From: Halobacteriovorax sp. GB3
Lineage (GTDB): Bacteria; Bdellovibrionota; Bacteriovoracia; Bacteriovoracales; Bacteriovoracaceae
Direction: 5' to 3'
Length of the DNA: 64,000 nucleotides
NCBI RefSeq assembly: GCF_028649655.1
Contig: NZ_JAQSLN010000003.1
Coordinates: 806,001 to 870,000 of the forward strand
Shown here: positions 34,134-42,893 of the stretch, one piece after another
Layout: the number at the start of each line of letters is the position of its first letter
How positions within the stretch are numbered: the first letter of the stretch is position 1
Notes under the pieces: model-generated
What the model saw: the letters and a program-made list of their open reading frames with translations, nothing else
Told to the model about the DNA's origin: nothing
Databases searched by the model: none
Translations under genes and position numbers: made by a program

Positions 34134-36236
34134 CTATGACTCCTTATCTAAATCAGATAACATCTCACTTTCCTGCTCGTTAGCACCATATTCGATGTCA
34201 TCTTCAAGAAGCTTAATTGAACCTCTCAATGTACGCATAATTTTATTAAGACGATCTTCCGTCTTAACTTTGTCATCTAAGAGTTTCTGCTCTCTAATCG
34301 CAACATTTTCCATATTAAATTCAAGAGCATCAATTTTTCGTTTAAGCTCTAAAATCTTCATATCACGACTTTTTACTTTTGATTCAGAGTCCATCGAAAT
34401 AAGTTCTAATTGACTCTCTAACTCTTTTTCTCTTTGCTTAACTTGATTGATATCTAAGCGTACTTTACTTCCAAGCCTTTCAACTTCTTTTTGAGAATTC
34501 TTGGCCCTTTGCTCATACATATCCTTTTTCTCTTCGCTAAGCTTCCACTGATAACGAAGTTCTTCCACCTCTGAAAGATGTCTCTTTTTGAGAATTGAAA
34601 TTTCAATTTTTAATTCATCAAGTTCGGCCTTAAGCCCCATACTGTCTTGTTCTTTTAGCTTTGCTTCTTTTTTGAGAAATTCGATTTGATCTAGAAACTC
34701 ATGTCTTTCATCACGCAACTGACGTATAGTCCCTTGAAGCCTTAAAAGCTCATCCTCTGTATACTGACTTGCAGAGAGATTTTCAGGACGAGACCTGTGG
34801 TTAAATTCCACAATATTTTCAGGAACACTTTCAGCTTCATTTGATTCAGCACTAAAACTTAAATTCTCACTATCATCGTAGACCGTTTTAGTAGCATCGA
34901 CTTCTTCTGGCACAATAATTGTTTGAGCTGTTTCATGTTGATCAAAATGAATTTCTTCTTCCGTCTCTTCATTTAACTGCTCAACTAGATTTTTAGAACT
35001 ATGAGTCTCTTCTTGTTCACCTAAATCAAAAGAATCTTTTTCTTCATCAAGTTGCATAAGATCAGAGGCATCTTCGACATCTCCTAAGACTTCAGAAAGC
35101 GTTTTCTCACTCTCGTCATCATTAGAAAAAAGCATTTGGTTAAGTGTTTGATCAAGCTCATCGGCATCAATATCACGACTTAATGTATCTGAATCGACAA
35201 CCTTAGTTGGAGAAGCATCATCGTCGAGATCATTTGTAAGATCAATATCTGAGAATTCATTAGAAAAATTATCTTTCATTATCTGATCGAGAGGAATTTC
35301 TCCAGTAACATCAAGCTCAGCACTTGCATCTAAAAGATCATCTGCTTCCTCTAAAAGATCATCACTAGCGAGAAGATCATCGCCGCCATCCTCTACTTTC
35401 TCAGAAGTTTCATCAAATGAAACGTCACCAATTTCCGGCTCTAAACTTTCCATCGGCTCATCACCTTCCTCACTAAGAGAAAGTCCTACATCTGAGTCGG
35501 AATCAGAAAATGAGATATCACTTGGAGATTCCATATCTACAAGCGTCTTTTCATATTCTTCTTTAACAGCATCGTCGATTTCGCCAATAGAAAGTCCATC
35601 AATACTATCATCTCCAAAGTCGAGATCACCCTCATTGTCACTTTGCTCAATCTCGGCTACATGTAAATCGTCATCCCCTTCAGAACTTAGACTCAAACCA
35701 TCTTCGCTTTTTTCTGGGATATTAAATTCTAGAGCGCCCTCTATTTCCTCTTTATCGTCTAAGACATCGGTCATCGTTTGCGACTCATCATCTGCACTGA
35801 AAGCAAGATCATCGTTGAGAGAATCATCGAGAGATTCTTCAGGCCCATCATCAAATACTTCATCGATTACTTTTGAAATCTTCGTTTGCGCGACAAGTGT
35901 CTTATCCTCACTTGCACTATCTGGCTTAATAAAATCATTTATATTGGGTTGATCACTGAGACAATCAACAAGGGCCTTCGAAGAAATTGGCAATTGAATC
36001 ACACTGTGGGAGCTTCCTAAGAAGTTATCACCAAGAAGAACTAGTTTTAATCCCTCTATTTCAGAAGCGGCATAAACAGCGTCATCAATATCATCCATCT
36101 GCGTATCGAGAAAAATAACACCGGCCTCTAAAAAACCAGCTTCTAATTCAAGCATATCAACGACATTGAGCCTCGCCATAAACAGGGCCTTTAGTTGATC
36201 TAGTAACGCATCATTTCCACAAAAATAAAAATTCAT
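34134..36236 (-). CDS. Pseudo-receiver-like head, acidic linker and C-terminal coiled coil
   Basis: About 700 residues from ATG 36236; a TTG frame begins at 36311. The first 110 residues look like a receiver fold (GVIFLDTQMDDIDDA in place of the phospho-Asp segment, then LVLLGD and LPISSKALVDCL) with the DD pair lost. A very acidic, Ser/Asp/Glu-rich low-complexity stretch follows to about 510, then roughly 170 residues of coiled coil (LRQLRDERHEFLDQIEFLKK onwards). The layout recalls the polarity proteins AglZ and FrzS of Myxococcus, though with an acidic linker. It is upstream of the diguanylate cyclase in one operon. Confidence 0.75.
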   Translation of the reverse strand: MNFYFCGNDALLDQLKALFMARLNVVDMLELEAGFLEAGVIFLDTQMDDIDDAVYAASEIEGLKLVLLGDNFLGSSHSVIQLPISSKALVDCLSDQPNINDFIKPDSASEDKTLVAQTKISKVIDEVFDDGPEESLDDSLNDDLAFSADDESQTMTDVLDDKEEIEGALEFNIPEKSEDGLSLSSEGDDDLHVAEIEQSDNEGDLDFGDDSIDGLSIGEIDDAVKEEYEKTLVDMESPSDISFSDSDSDVGLSLSEEGDEPMESLEPEIGDVSFDETSEKVEDGGDDLLASDDLLEEADDLLDASAELDVTGEIPLDQIMKDNFSNEFSDIDLTNDLDDDASPTKVVDSDTLSRDIDADELDQTLNQMLFSNDDESEKTLSEVLGDVEDASDLMQLDEEKDSFDLGEQEETHSSKNLVEQLNEETEEEIHFDQHETAQTIIVPEEVDATKTVYDDSENLSFSAESNEAESVPENIVEFNHRSRPENLSASQYTEDELLRLQGTIRQLRDERHEFLDQIEFLKKEAKLKEQDSMGLKAELDELKIEISILKKRHLSEVEELRYQWKLSEEKKDMYEQRAKNSQKEVERLGSKVRLDINQVKQREKELESQLELISMDSESKVKSRDMKILELKRKIDALEFNMENVAIREQKLLDDKVKTEDRLNKIMRTLRGSIKLLEDDIEYGANEQESEMLSDLDKES

Positions 36237-36345
36237 AGGACATCCATTTTCCTCGTCGCGTCTTAAAAAAGACGTAACTCCATGATAACTCAAACATGAC
36301 CTTATATCCAAATCTGTAAAGCATGAAAAAATAAGGGCTTTGTTA

Positions 36346-36375
36346 TTGATATATCGACTTTTTATGGACTAAAAT
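36346..36375 (+). promoter_or_regulatory. Sigma-70-like promoter of the L,D-transpeptidase/bactofilin operon
   Basis: TTGATA (36346-36351), 18-base spacer, TAAAAT (36370-36375). Predicted start of transcription about 36382, roughly 60 bases before the first gene. Confidence 0.5.
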
Positions 36376-36440
36376 TAAGATATTATTTTAATAAGTTAAT
36401 AAACGAATAACAGACTAAAAAAATCAACAAAGATTCATTT

Positions 36441-37493
36441 ATGAGAAAACTTACATTCCTTGCTCTTTTTGTAACAGGGCTGATTCAAACAACAATCGCT
36501 GATGACCAATTTCTTCCTGAGAACATTCTTCAGACAGATGCTTTTTTTAATCACCACATTATCGTTGCTGAAAAGTCATCGCACAAACTCTACCTCTTCT
36601 CAAACCAAAATGGTCTGCCAAAGCTCATTGAGACTTATCAAGTGGCCACAGGAAAAAAGGCCGGTGACAAATTCTTCCAAGGAGATCACAGAACACCTGA
36701 GGGAATTTATCACTTTACAGAGTTTCTCCCACACCAGGAACTTTTAAAAAGACATGGTAAGGCCGGAGAAATTTATGGAGTAGGTGCCTTCGTTATGAAC
36801 TACCCTAATCCAATTGATAGAAGAGAAGGAAAAACTGGTGGTGGAATTTGGCTTCACTCTACAAATGATGAAACAAGAATTGAAAAAGGTCTCGACTCAA
36901 GAGGATGTATCGTTGCTCACAATGGTAACCTCATCAATATCTCTAAATATATTGAACTAAATCGCACAAACGTTATTGTTGTTCACAATCTAAGATATCT
37001 ACCAAGAGAGTCTTGGCTTCAAGAGAGAGAGAAAATCTCTTCAACAGTTTCAGACTGGGTTGATGCTTGGACTAATGAAGACTTTAACCGCTATATCTCA
37101 CACTACAGCAAGAAAGAATTCTTTGATAAAAATCGTGGTGGATACGCTAATTATCGCCAATACAAAAGAGCGGTATTTGCCAATCCAGGAAAGCCATCAA
37201 TTTCACTTGAAAATGTTTCCATCACAAAAAGTAGAGACTACGCAGTAGTGACATTCAAGCAAGTTTACAACTCATCAAATATCAACGACATTGGAAAGAA
37301 ACTTCTCTATCTTAAAAAGAATGAGTACTACCAATGGAAAATTGTCTCTGAAGTATGGACAAAGCATGGAATTGAAAATCCAGAAAGTGAAACGGTTGCT
37401 TTTCAACCAAAGATGCGCTTTTTTGAAACGACAGATCCGGCCATGATTCTTGGAGAGAATTTTAACCAACAAAATCAAACAGAAAAGAATTAA
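36441..37493 (+). CDS. L,D-transpeptidase (YkuD) with C-terminal NTF2/Cds6-like domain
   Basis: 350 residues with a signal peptide (about 20 residues). The YkuD catalytic domain spans about 38-180 with His139 (IWLHSTND) and the nucleophile Cys156 (DSRGCIVAHNGN). From about 200 a SnoaL/NTF2-like domain follows (VSDWVDAWTNEDFNRYISHY), as in Cds6-type enzymes. L,D-transpeptidases form 3-3 crosslinks in or attach proteins to peptidoglycan. In Bdellovibrio-like predators they also modify prey wall (established for that group; the role here is inference). First of three co-directional genes with a bactofilin. Confidence 0.92.
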   Translation: MRKLTFLALFVTGLIQTTIADDQFLPENILQTDAFFNHHIIVAEKSSHKLYLFSNQNGLPKLIETYQVATGKKAGDKFFQGDHRTPEGIYHFTEFLPHQELLKRHGKAGEIYGVGAFVMNYPNPIDRREGKTGGGIWLHSTNDETRIEKGLDSRGCIVAHNGNLINISKYIELNRTNVIVVHNLRYLPRESWLQEREKISSTVSDWVDAWTNEDFNRYISHYSKKEFFDKNRGGYANYRQYKRAVFANPGKPSISLENVSITKSRDYAVVTFKQVYNSSNINDIGKKLLYLKKNEYYQWKIVSEVWTKHGIENPESETVAFQPKMRFFETTDPAMILGENFNQQNQTEKN

Positions 37494-37496
37494 TAT

Positions 37497-38222
37497 ATGG
37501 AACAGCAGGCCCTTAATAAAGATAAATTCTCTTTCATTGTCTATGAAGGATCGAATTCACCGCGCTATTACGAAATGAAAAAGGCATTCTTTAGAGTTCT
37601 CGTCTTTGGATTGCCGATTATCACTGTCATTTCAATCATCGTTACTTTGAGCCTCATTATTTATTTTAAAGAAATACGAGCTCAGGCCATGAGAAAAGAG
37701 CCGGCCATTATCAACTCACTTAAGCATGAGAACTTTAAACTTCAAACAGAAGTTAATAAAGTGACTCTTCTCAATAAAGAGCTTGAGAACAAACTCACAA
37801 GTACTGATATTGGAAATTCGCTCGATAAGCTTTCTTTTCTTAAAACACCCGCGGGACAACTTGATAAAACAAGCCCAGCCATCTTCAATATTGAAGAGAC
37901 ACAAGTTCTAAGTGATAAAAATAATGTCGTGTTAAAGTTCAATTTGGTTAACTCGACTAAGGATGGAAGCCGTGTTTATGGCTATCTCCACGTTTTTGCG
38001 AGAATCAACGGACACTATGTTCACTACCCAAACTTAGACTCTGAGACGGATCAATTTGCAATTCAATTTAATGAAGGAGAATCGTTTGCGACCTCTCGTT
38101 TTAGACCTGTAAAAGCAAATTTTACGACTCCTAATAGTAAAGGAACTGCAATTTTCCAAGTGTTGGTCTTCTCTAGAACTGGAGATCTCCTTCACAAACA
38201 GATCATTGCGCAAAAACTCTAG
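37497..38222 (+). CDS. Single-pass membrane protein with periplasmic coiled coil, bactofilin neighbour
   Basis: 241 residues. About 30 cytoplasmic residues, a membrane helix at about 30-55 (VLVFGLPIITVISIIVTLSL), a coiled coil (KHENFKLQTEVNKVTLLNKE) and a beta-rich C-terminal domain. The first parts resemble the non-catalytic half of the bactofilin partner M23 peptidases (Csd1/LmdC type), but no peptidase domain is present. Three bases separate it from the transpeptidase and 9 from the bactofilin, so it could connect the cytoskeleton to wall synthesis (inference). Confidence 0.75.
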   Translation: MEQQALNKDKFSFIVYEGSNSPRYYEMKKAFFRVLVFGLPIITVISIIVTLSLIIYFKEIRAQAMRKEPAIINSLKHENFKLQTEVNKVTLLNKELENKLTSTDIGNSLDKLSFLKTPAGQLDKTSPAIFNIEETQVLSDKNNVVLKFNLVNSTKDGSRVYGYLHVFARINGHYVHYPNLDSETDQFAIQFNEGESFATSRFRPVKANFTTPNSKGTAIFQVLVFSRTGDLLHKQIIAQKL

Positions 38223-38231
38223 GACTCTATC

Positions 38232-38597
38232 GTGACAAATTATATTAATATCCAAAACCAAGACTACACTTTCATAGGAAACGGCTCTCAGATTACGGGA
38301 AAGTTTCACTTTAAAGGCCACACAAGAGTCGCAGGCCATATCGAAGGTGAAATCACTATGATTGATGATCATGACCTCTCAATTGAAAGTTCTGGTCAAT
38401 TTGAAGGCACAATCAATTGTCACAATATTGATATTTATGGCGTTTTCAATGGAAAAATTAACGCTACTGGGAAAATCTCCATCTACCCTTCTGCTCTTGT
38501 TCAAGGTGAAATTAAGGGACGCTCTCTTAAAATCTTACCAGGCTCCAGAGTTGACATGAGTGGTCACACTCTTGAAAAGTCAGCCAATCCCCTCTAA
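38232..38597 (+). CDS. Bactofilin
   Basis: 121 residues, DUF583/bactofilin. The central right-handed beta-helix repeat is seen as GNGSQITGKFHFKGHTRVAGHIEGEI, EGTINCHNIDIYGVFNGKIN and KISIYPSALVQGEIKGRSL. Bactofilins polymerise without nucleotide into filaments that position wall enzymes and shape the cell. GTG start with AGGA eight bases away. It is the third gene of the wall-related operon; its end overlaps the FliG-like gene by 4 bases. Confidence 0.92.
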   Translation: MTNYINIQNQDYTFIGNGSQITGKFHFKGHTRVAGHIEGEITMIDDHDLSIESSGQFEGTINCHNIDIYGVFNGKINATGKISIYPSALVQGEIKGRSLKILPGSRVDMSGHTLEKSANPL

Positions 38598-39013
38598 ACA
38601 AATTCATCTGAGCCAAAGTTAATAAGGCCCTTTTCTTGGAGGGCCACTAATAATTCGAGAACTTCCTGCTCAACTTGATAAACTTCATTTAATGGCATTT
38701 TTCGATGATCTAAAATATCCATTGCCTCTGCCCTTAAACCTGTTGGCAGACCCTCTAAAACAGCTTCCCTCGTTTCAATCGACTGCAATTTCAGGCATAT
38801 CGCAATTTTCTCTAAGGAAATATTTTTTAATAGATCAACTTTCATTTTTATTGTTAGACCAGCAAGGTCAGAAACCGAGATTAGAGACTTCTCGATCTTT
38901 GCAACGAGCTCGGGATCCCTCTTGGCCATCTGCTCCAAAATCCTCTTTCTCTCGCTTGAATTTAAGCCCTTCAATAGGAGAATGGCCTCTTGTAAACCGT
39001 TGATTCTAAACAC
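38594..39013 (-). CDS. Free-standing FliG C-terminal-domain-like protein
   Basis: 139 residues. It follows the FliG pattern: an ARM-like helix set (LLLKGLNSSERKRILEQMAKRDPELVAKIEKSL) and then a C-domain-like region (EAVLEGLPTGLRAEAMDIL, then VYQVEQEVLELLVALQEKGLI). The full rotor protein is about 330 residues, so this lacks the N-terminal and most of the middle domain. It is not near flagellar genes and is not obviously truncated: it has a GTG start and AAGGAG. It could modulate the flagellar switch or be a repurposed rotor piece. Confidence 0.7.
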   Translation of the reverse strand: MFRINGLQEAILLLKGLNSSERKRILEQMAKRDPELVAKIEKSLISVSDLAGLTIKMKVDLLKNISLEKIAICLKLQSIETREAVLEGLPTGLRAEAMDILDHRKMPLNEVYQVEQEVLELLVALQEKGLINFGSDEFV

Positions 39014-39169
39014 TCGAAACTCCTTTCTACAAACAGCTTAAATTGTAATTAAATTGACTTCAACCCCTGGCCAGTGTAGCTTTTAAGTGTTTTAAGGCCT
39101 GTCTGTTTATTTTCGATTTTACTGCTGTTTACAGATTTAGCCCATTAATTTAAAAAAGGTTGATCTGTA

Positions 39170-39646
39170 ATGTCATCACAACTCAAAGTAAATGACACTG
39201 TCGTCTCATCAAAATTTGGAATCGGTATTATTGTCGAATTTGAATATATTGAAGGCTTCGGTGGAGAATGTCTCTCGATCCAAGTTCACAACAAGAATGC
39301 CAAAGTTCTTATTCCAAATCGTGAATCTCACAAATTAAGAAAAGTAGCTACGCCAAATGAGTTACATGACTCTATCAAGAGGCTTTCTTCTAACATAACT
39401 GTTCGCGACTTTGAGTCGAAGAAAGATAGAATTAATTTTTTCAAGGAGCATTCAGAGGATCAATCGCTTAATGAGTCGATTGATATGATAAAAGAACTTA
39501 ACACGCTTGACGATCGTGGCTCTGCAGAGAGCAAGATCCTGCAAACCCTAATTGATTCATTGGCCAACGAAATGGTCTTTGTTTTAGAGTCTGAATTTGA
39601 TCACGCCAAAGAAACTATTCTCAATGCACTTGGAGGTAATAAGTGA
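39170..39646 (+). CDS. CarD/CdnL-family transcription regulator
   Basis: 158 residues. The N-terminal RNA-polymerase-interacting domain has the CarD/TRCF pattern (LKVNDTVVSSKFGIGIIVEFE, KVLIPN, LRKVATPNE). The C-terminal part is helical as in CdnL (ELNTLDDRGSAESKILQTLID). These proteins stabilise open complexes at rRNA and growth promoters. The RRM gene starts inside its stop codon (TGATG), so the two are translationally coupled. Confidence 0.8.
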   Translation: MSSQLKVNDTVVSSKFGIGIIVEFEYIEGFGGECLSIQVHNKNAKVLIPNRESHKLRKVATPNELHDSIKRLSSNITVRDFESKKDRINFFKEHSEDQSLNESIDMIKELNTLDDRGSAESKILQTLIDSLANEMVFVLESEFDHAKETILNALGGNK

Positions 39647-39927
39647 TGAATAAGCTATACGTAGGAAATATTTCTTTCCAAACAAACGAAGAAGAACTTA
39701 AAGAAGCATTCTCTCAACATGGAGAAGTACTTTCTGTAAAAATTATAACAGATAGAGATACAGGAAGAAGCCGTGGTTTTGGTTTTGTTGAAATGAACGA
39801 CGCTGACCAAGCTAATGCTTGTGTTGAAAACCTTGATGGATACGAAGTTCAAGGTAGAGCTCTTAGAGTAAACATTGCTCAAGAAAAGCCAAAAGGCGAA
39901 AGAAGAAGCTTCAACAAAAAATGGTAA
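39646..39927 (+). CDS. RRM-domain RNA-binding protein
   Basis: 93 residues. A single RNA-recognition motif with RNP2 KLYVGNISF and RNP1 SRGFGFVEM, plus a basic tail (GERRSFNKKW). Small RRM proteins of this type occur in some bacteria and bind RNA, often in cold or stress response. The ATG shares its A with the CarD-like TGA, and GGAGG is upstream. A bidirectional terminator follows. Confidence 0.93.
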   Translation: MNKLYVGNISFQTNEEELKEAFSQHGEVLSVKIITDRDTGRSRGFGFVEMNDADQANACVENLDGYEVQGRALRVNIAQEKPKGERRSFNKKW

Positions 39928-39934
39928 TAAAAAG

Positions 39935-39959
39935 GCCCTCATATTTGAGGGCTTTTTTA
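39935..39959. terminator. Bidirectional rho-independent terminator
   Basis: GCCCTCA / TGAGGGC stem with a four-base loop, TTTTTT on the plus strand and a matching run of five T on the minus strand. It ends the carD-RRM transcript and the hldD operon. Confidence 0.88.
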
Positions 39960-40919
39960 TTTCATTAAGTAGTTTTTCACATAATCTTCAACACCATCTT
40001 CCACACTCGACCATTTAAAATCTGGTAAAAGCTTAGAAAACTTTTCCATATTGGCCTCTGTAAAATATTGATATTGATTTCTAATACTCATCGGCATATC
40101 GATGAATTCGATATTCTCCTCTTTTCCCATGGCCTTAAAAGTTGCCTTCATAAGATCGAGAAAGCTTCGTGCACGACCTGTTCCCATATTATAGATTCCA
40201 GACGAAGAGCAAAGTTTTTTATCCATCATTTTAACTAAAGCGCGAGCAACATCACGTCCATAAACAAAGTCACGAAGTTGTTCACCATCTTTGAAGCCTT
40301 CTTTATGAGACTTGAATAACTTTACCTTTCCCGTCTCTAAAATCTGACCATAGGCCTTGTGAACGAGAGATCGCATATTGTCCTTGTGAGCTTCATTTGG
40401 CCCATATACATTGAAAAACTTAACACCAAACCAATGAGTCGGCTTCTCTTTTTGACGAAGTACCCATTCATCAAAAAGCTGCTTTGACCAACCATAAGGA
40501 TTAAGTGGTTTTAAATCTTTTATCTTCTCAAGATCATCGTTATAGCCCTGCTCACCTGCTCCATATGTCGCTGCAGAAGATGCATAAATAAAAGGAATAT
40601 TTTTTTGAAGTGCCAAGTGAAATAGATTCTGAGAATAAAGGACATTATTTCTCATAAGATAATCAACATCTCTTTCTGTTGTGGCAGAGCAAGCTCCCAT
40701 ATGAAAAATAGCTGTTACATCTTGAAGAACCTCATCATTTGATCCATCAAAGAGTTCATCAGCATGAATGAATTCATCAAATTTAACATCGCGAAGATTG
40801 AGCCATTTTTGACCCTCTCTCAAACGGTCGACGACAACGATATCCTGACGTCCACTATCATTTAACTCTTTTATAAGTAAGCTACCGATAAAACCGGCAC
40901 CACCAGTTACAAGAATCAT
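39957..40919 (-). CDS. hldD: ADP-L-glycero-D-manno-heptose 6-epimerase
   Basis: 320 residues, short-chain dehydrogenase family. VTGGAGFIGS (NADP loop) and VVDRLREGQKWLNL are characteristic; the catalytic Tyr/Lys lie in PYGWSKQLFD, and VKFFNVYGPNE, EQLRDFVYGRDVA and GTGRARSFLDL are typical. It makes ADP-L,D-heptose for the LPS inner core, so the organism has a heptose-containing LPS. Its ATG overlaps the stop of the membrane protein upstream (ATGA). Confidence 0.93.
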   Translation of the reverse strand: MILVTGGAGFIGSLLIKELNDSGRQDIVVVDRLREGQKWLNLRDVKFDEFIHADELFDGSNDEVLQDVTAIFHMGACSATTERDVDYLMRNNVLYSQNLFHLALQKNIPFIYASSAATYGAGEQGYNDDLEKIKDLKPLNPYGWSKQLFDEWVLRQKEKPTHWFGVKFFNVYGPNEAHKDNMRSLVHKAYGQILETGKVKLFKSHKEGFKDGEQLRDFVYGRDVARALVKMMDKKLCSSSGIYNMGTGRARSFLDLMKATFKAMGKEENIEFIDMPMSIRNQYQYFTEANMEKFSKLLPDFKWSSVEDGVEDYVKNYLMK

Positions 40920-41395
40920 ACTCTTTCACCTTTTGGTAATTGGCGAGAATAAAGGCCAACCATAATCAGTAATAAAATAACTTTAACACTATCCATCTTA
41001 ACATATAAGTGATGATAAAAATTGTGTTGTTGTTCAATTTTCACATAGGCCTCACTCTCCATATCAAGTTCACGCTTTTGCTCACTTAAAGTTGAGATCA
41101 TTGGAGTTATGTGAAAAGTATAGGAAGCTGCGATAAAAAGCAGGAAGAAAGCAAAAGAAAGCTGAAGCTTCTTTACCTTAGAAGGCCTCTTCTTAAGAGC
41201 TAAAAAAGCGAATGAAATTAAAATGAGAGAAAAAATAAATTCTATGGGATTGAAAATAGAAAATAAACGAATCCCAACATTGGCCGCTTCATAGAGTTTA
41301 GAAACAGTTCTAAAAACAATCGGTACGGCCACAAAATCAATGAGACAACTCATTGATAGCCAACCGACACAGAGGGCAAAAATAAATCTTAACAT
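40916..41395 (-). CDS. Four-helix membrane protein, TMEM205/DUF4149-like
   Basis: 159 residues with four hydrophobic helices. Residues FNPIEF after the second and FYHHLYVKMDSVKVILLL before the last helix suit DUF4149/TMEM205-like proteins. Function unknown in bacteria. It is translationally coupled to hldD (4-base overlap), suggesting an envelope role, which is inference. Confidence 0.7.
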   Translation of the reverse strand: MLRFIFALCVGWLSMSCLIDFVAVPIVFRTVSKLYEAANVGIRLFSIFNPIEFIFSLILISFAFLALKKRPSKVKKLQLSFAFFLLFIAASYTFHITPMISTLSEQKRELDMESEAYVKIEQQHNFYHHLYVKMDSVKVILLLIMVGLYSRQLPKGERV

Positions 41396-41423
41396 AAAGA
41401 CTCCTTTGTATAGAGTCTTACAC

Positions 41424-42767
41424 CTATTTACTTAAAATGACCTCTCGCAATGCTTCAATTGGCTTTTTGAAATTCCCACTAGAATACTTCTTGACCACTT
41501 CTTCAAACGCCTTAGGAAGCTTTTGCAGAATAAAGCCAATCTTATAAAGCTCAAGAGCAAGTGCATGGCAAGAAATGAAAATACACTCTAATTGACTCAT
41601 ATTCGTTGCAGGAAGGCCCTTAGGGTAACTATCAGCTCCAGCACCTTCGTGATGGTTAGCAATCATTTTGATCACTTCCATTGAAACATTCATTTCGCCG
41701 GCCAGCATTTCTGCCATTATTTCAGGGTGCTCTTGGATTTCTCTTCTTTGAGCTGGCGTTAAATCGGTCCACGACTCTTTTCCTTGGTGTTCGAAATAAG
41801 CGAGTTTTGAATTTTCAAAACCAAAATCGTGAAACATCGCCGCCATACAGATTTTCTCTCTCACCTGTTCACTTTGCCAGTCCATTTTATTACAGACTTC
41901 AAGGGCGAAAACCATTGTTAAGTAACTATGATCGTAGATGAAAGTATTGCTATCATTTTTAAAGCGCGACATAAGACTTTTAAATTTTGGTGATTTAAAA
42001 TCATCTAAAATTTTATTAATCGTTTGCTTTGAAACACTAATAATATGCTTTGATACACCGAGGTCCTCCACCATTTCGTGAAGTGCTTCATGAGATTTTA
42101 AAGCGTAGTCCTCACAGTCTTTGACGTTATCTGGGTGAACGAGATCTTTTGTAAAAAAGAGTTCTGAATATTTATAAAAATCATCAATCGTTAAAAAGAG
42201 CTCTTTAACACCTTTATCTTTAATCGTTGCAATTCTATCTAAATCAACCTTTTCGCCCTCATTCGCAAACTTCACAAACTTTCTAGAAGAAAGTGAGAGA
42301 AAAATATCACAAGGATAGATATTAATTTTTCTAAAGAGAGTAATACGAATCCCCATGAACTCGGCCTGCTTTTCTGCCCTTGCGCTTGAGACCTCTTTTT
42401 GAAAGAGATCAGAAATACGTGAAGCTGCAGCAATAACGCTCAAAGGCTTCTTTAAGACACTATCGTATCCAAGAGAATCCACTTGCTCCTGTAACTTAGG
42501 ATCAAGAGTGCCATCGGAGATAAAGATGAATTTAACTTTCTTACCATAGATTTTTACGACTTCTGTCAGCCTTGCCTTTTGAGCATCATCAGAAACGATA
42601 TCAAGATCAATAATACACAAATCAAGACTATCGATGAGAGAAAGTCCTTCATTGAGATGGTTAACTTGTGTTGAAATACTGGAGATATTGGCCGAACGAA
42701 TAACCGCACTAACTTTTTCAGCTAGTTCATACTCTTGAATTAGAATTAGAATTCTTAAAGAATCCAT
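41424..42767 (-). CDS. Response regulator with altered HD-GYP domain
   Basis: 447 residues, same layout as the gene at 26071. Receiver at 1-125 with Asp54 (LCIIDLDI) and Lys in VLKKPLS. The HD domain has His280 in YDHSYL, His313-Asp314 (MFHDFG) and HHE (372-374). The GYP part reads GAGADSYPKGL, so the Gly before Tyr-Pro is Ser and the preceding Asp-Gly are lost. It keeps more of the metal site than its relative at 26071, so some phosphodiesterase activity is possible. No neighbour in its operon. Confidence 0.85.
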   Translation of the reverse strand: MDSLRILILIQEYELAEKVSAVIRSANISSISTQVNHLNEGLSLIDSLDLCIIDLDIVSDDAQKARLTEVVKIYGKKVKFIFISDGTLDPKLQEQVDSLGYDSVLKKPLSVIAAASRISDLFQKEVSSARAEKQAEFMGIRITLFRKINIYPCDIFLSLSSRKFVKFANEGEKVDLDRIATIKDKGVKELFLTIDDFYKYSELFFTKDLVHPDNVKDCEDYALKSHEALHEMVEDLGVSKHIISVSKQTINKILDDFKSPKFKSLMSRFKNDSNTFIYDHSYLTMVFALEVCNKMDWQSEQVREKICMAAMFHDFGFENSKLAYFEHQGKESWTDLTPAQRREIQEHPEIMAEMLAGEMNVSMEVIKMIANHHEGAGADSYPKGLPATNMSQLECIFISCHALALELYKIGFILQKLPKAFEEVVKKYSSGNFKKPIEALREVILSK

Positions 42768-42893
42768 TGAATCTCCCCTTTCACATTTATTCTTTTATTA
42801 TATCGGAAAAGAAGAAATTAATTTTAGATAAAACGATAACTTAGCGCATTTTGCCTCTGAAAAGCGAAGAACAAAGGGAATTCTTAAGAGAGC

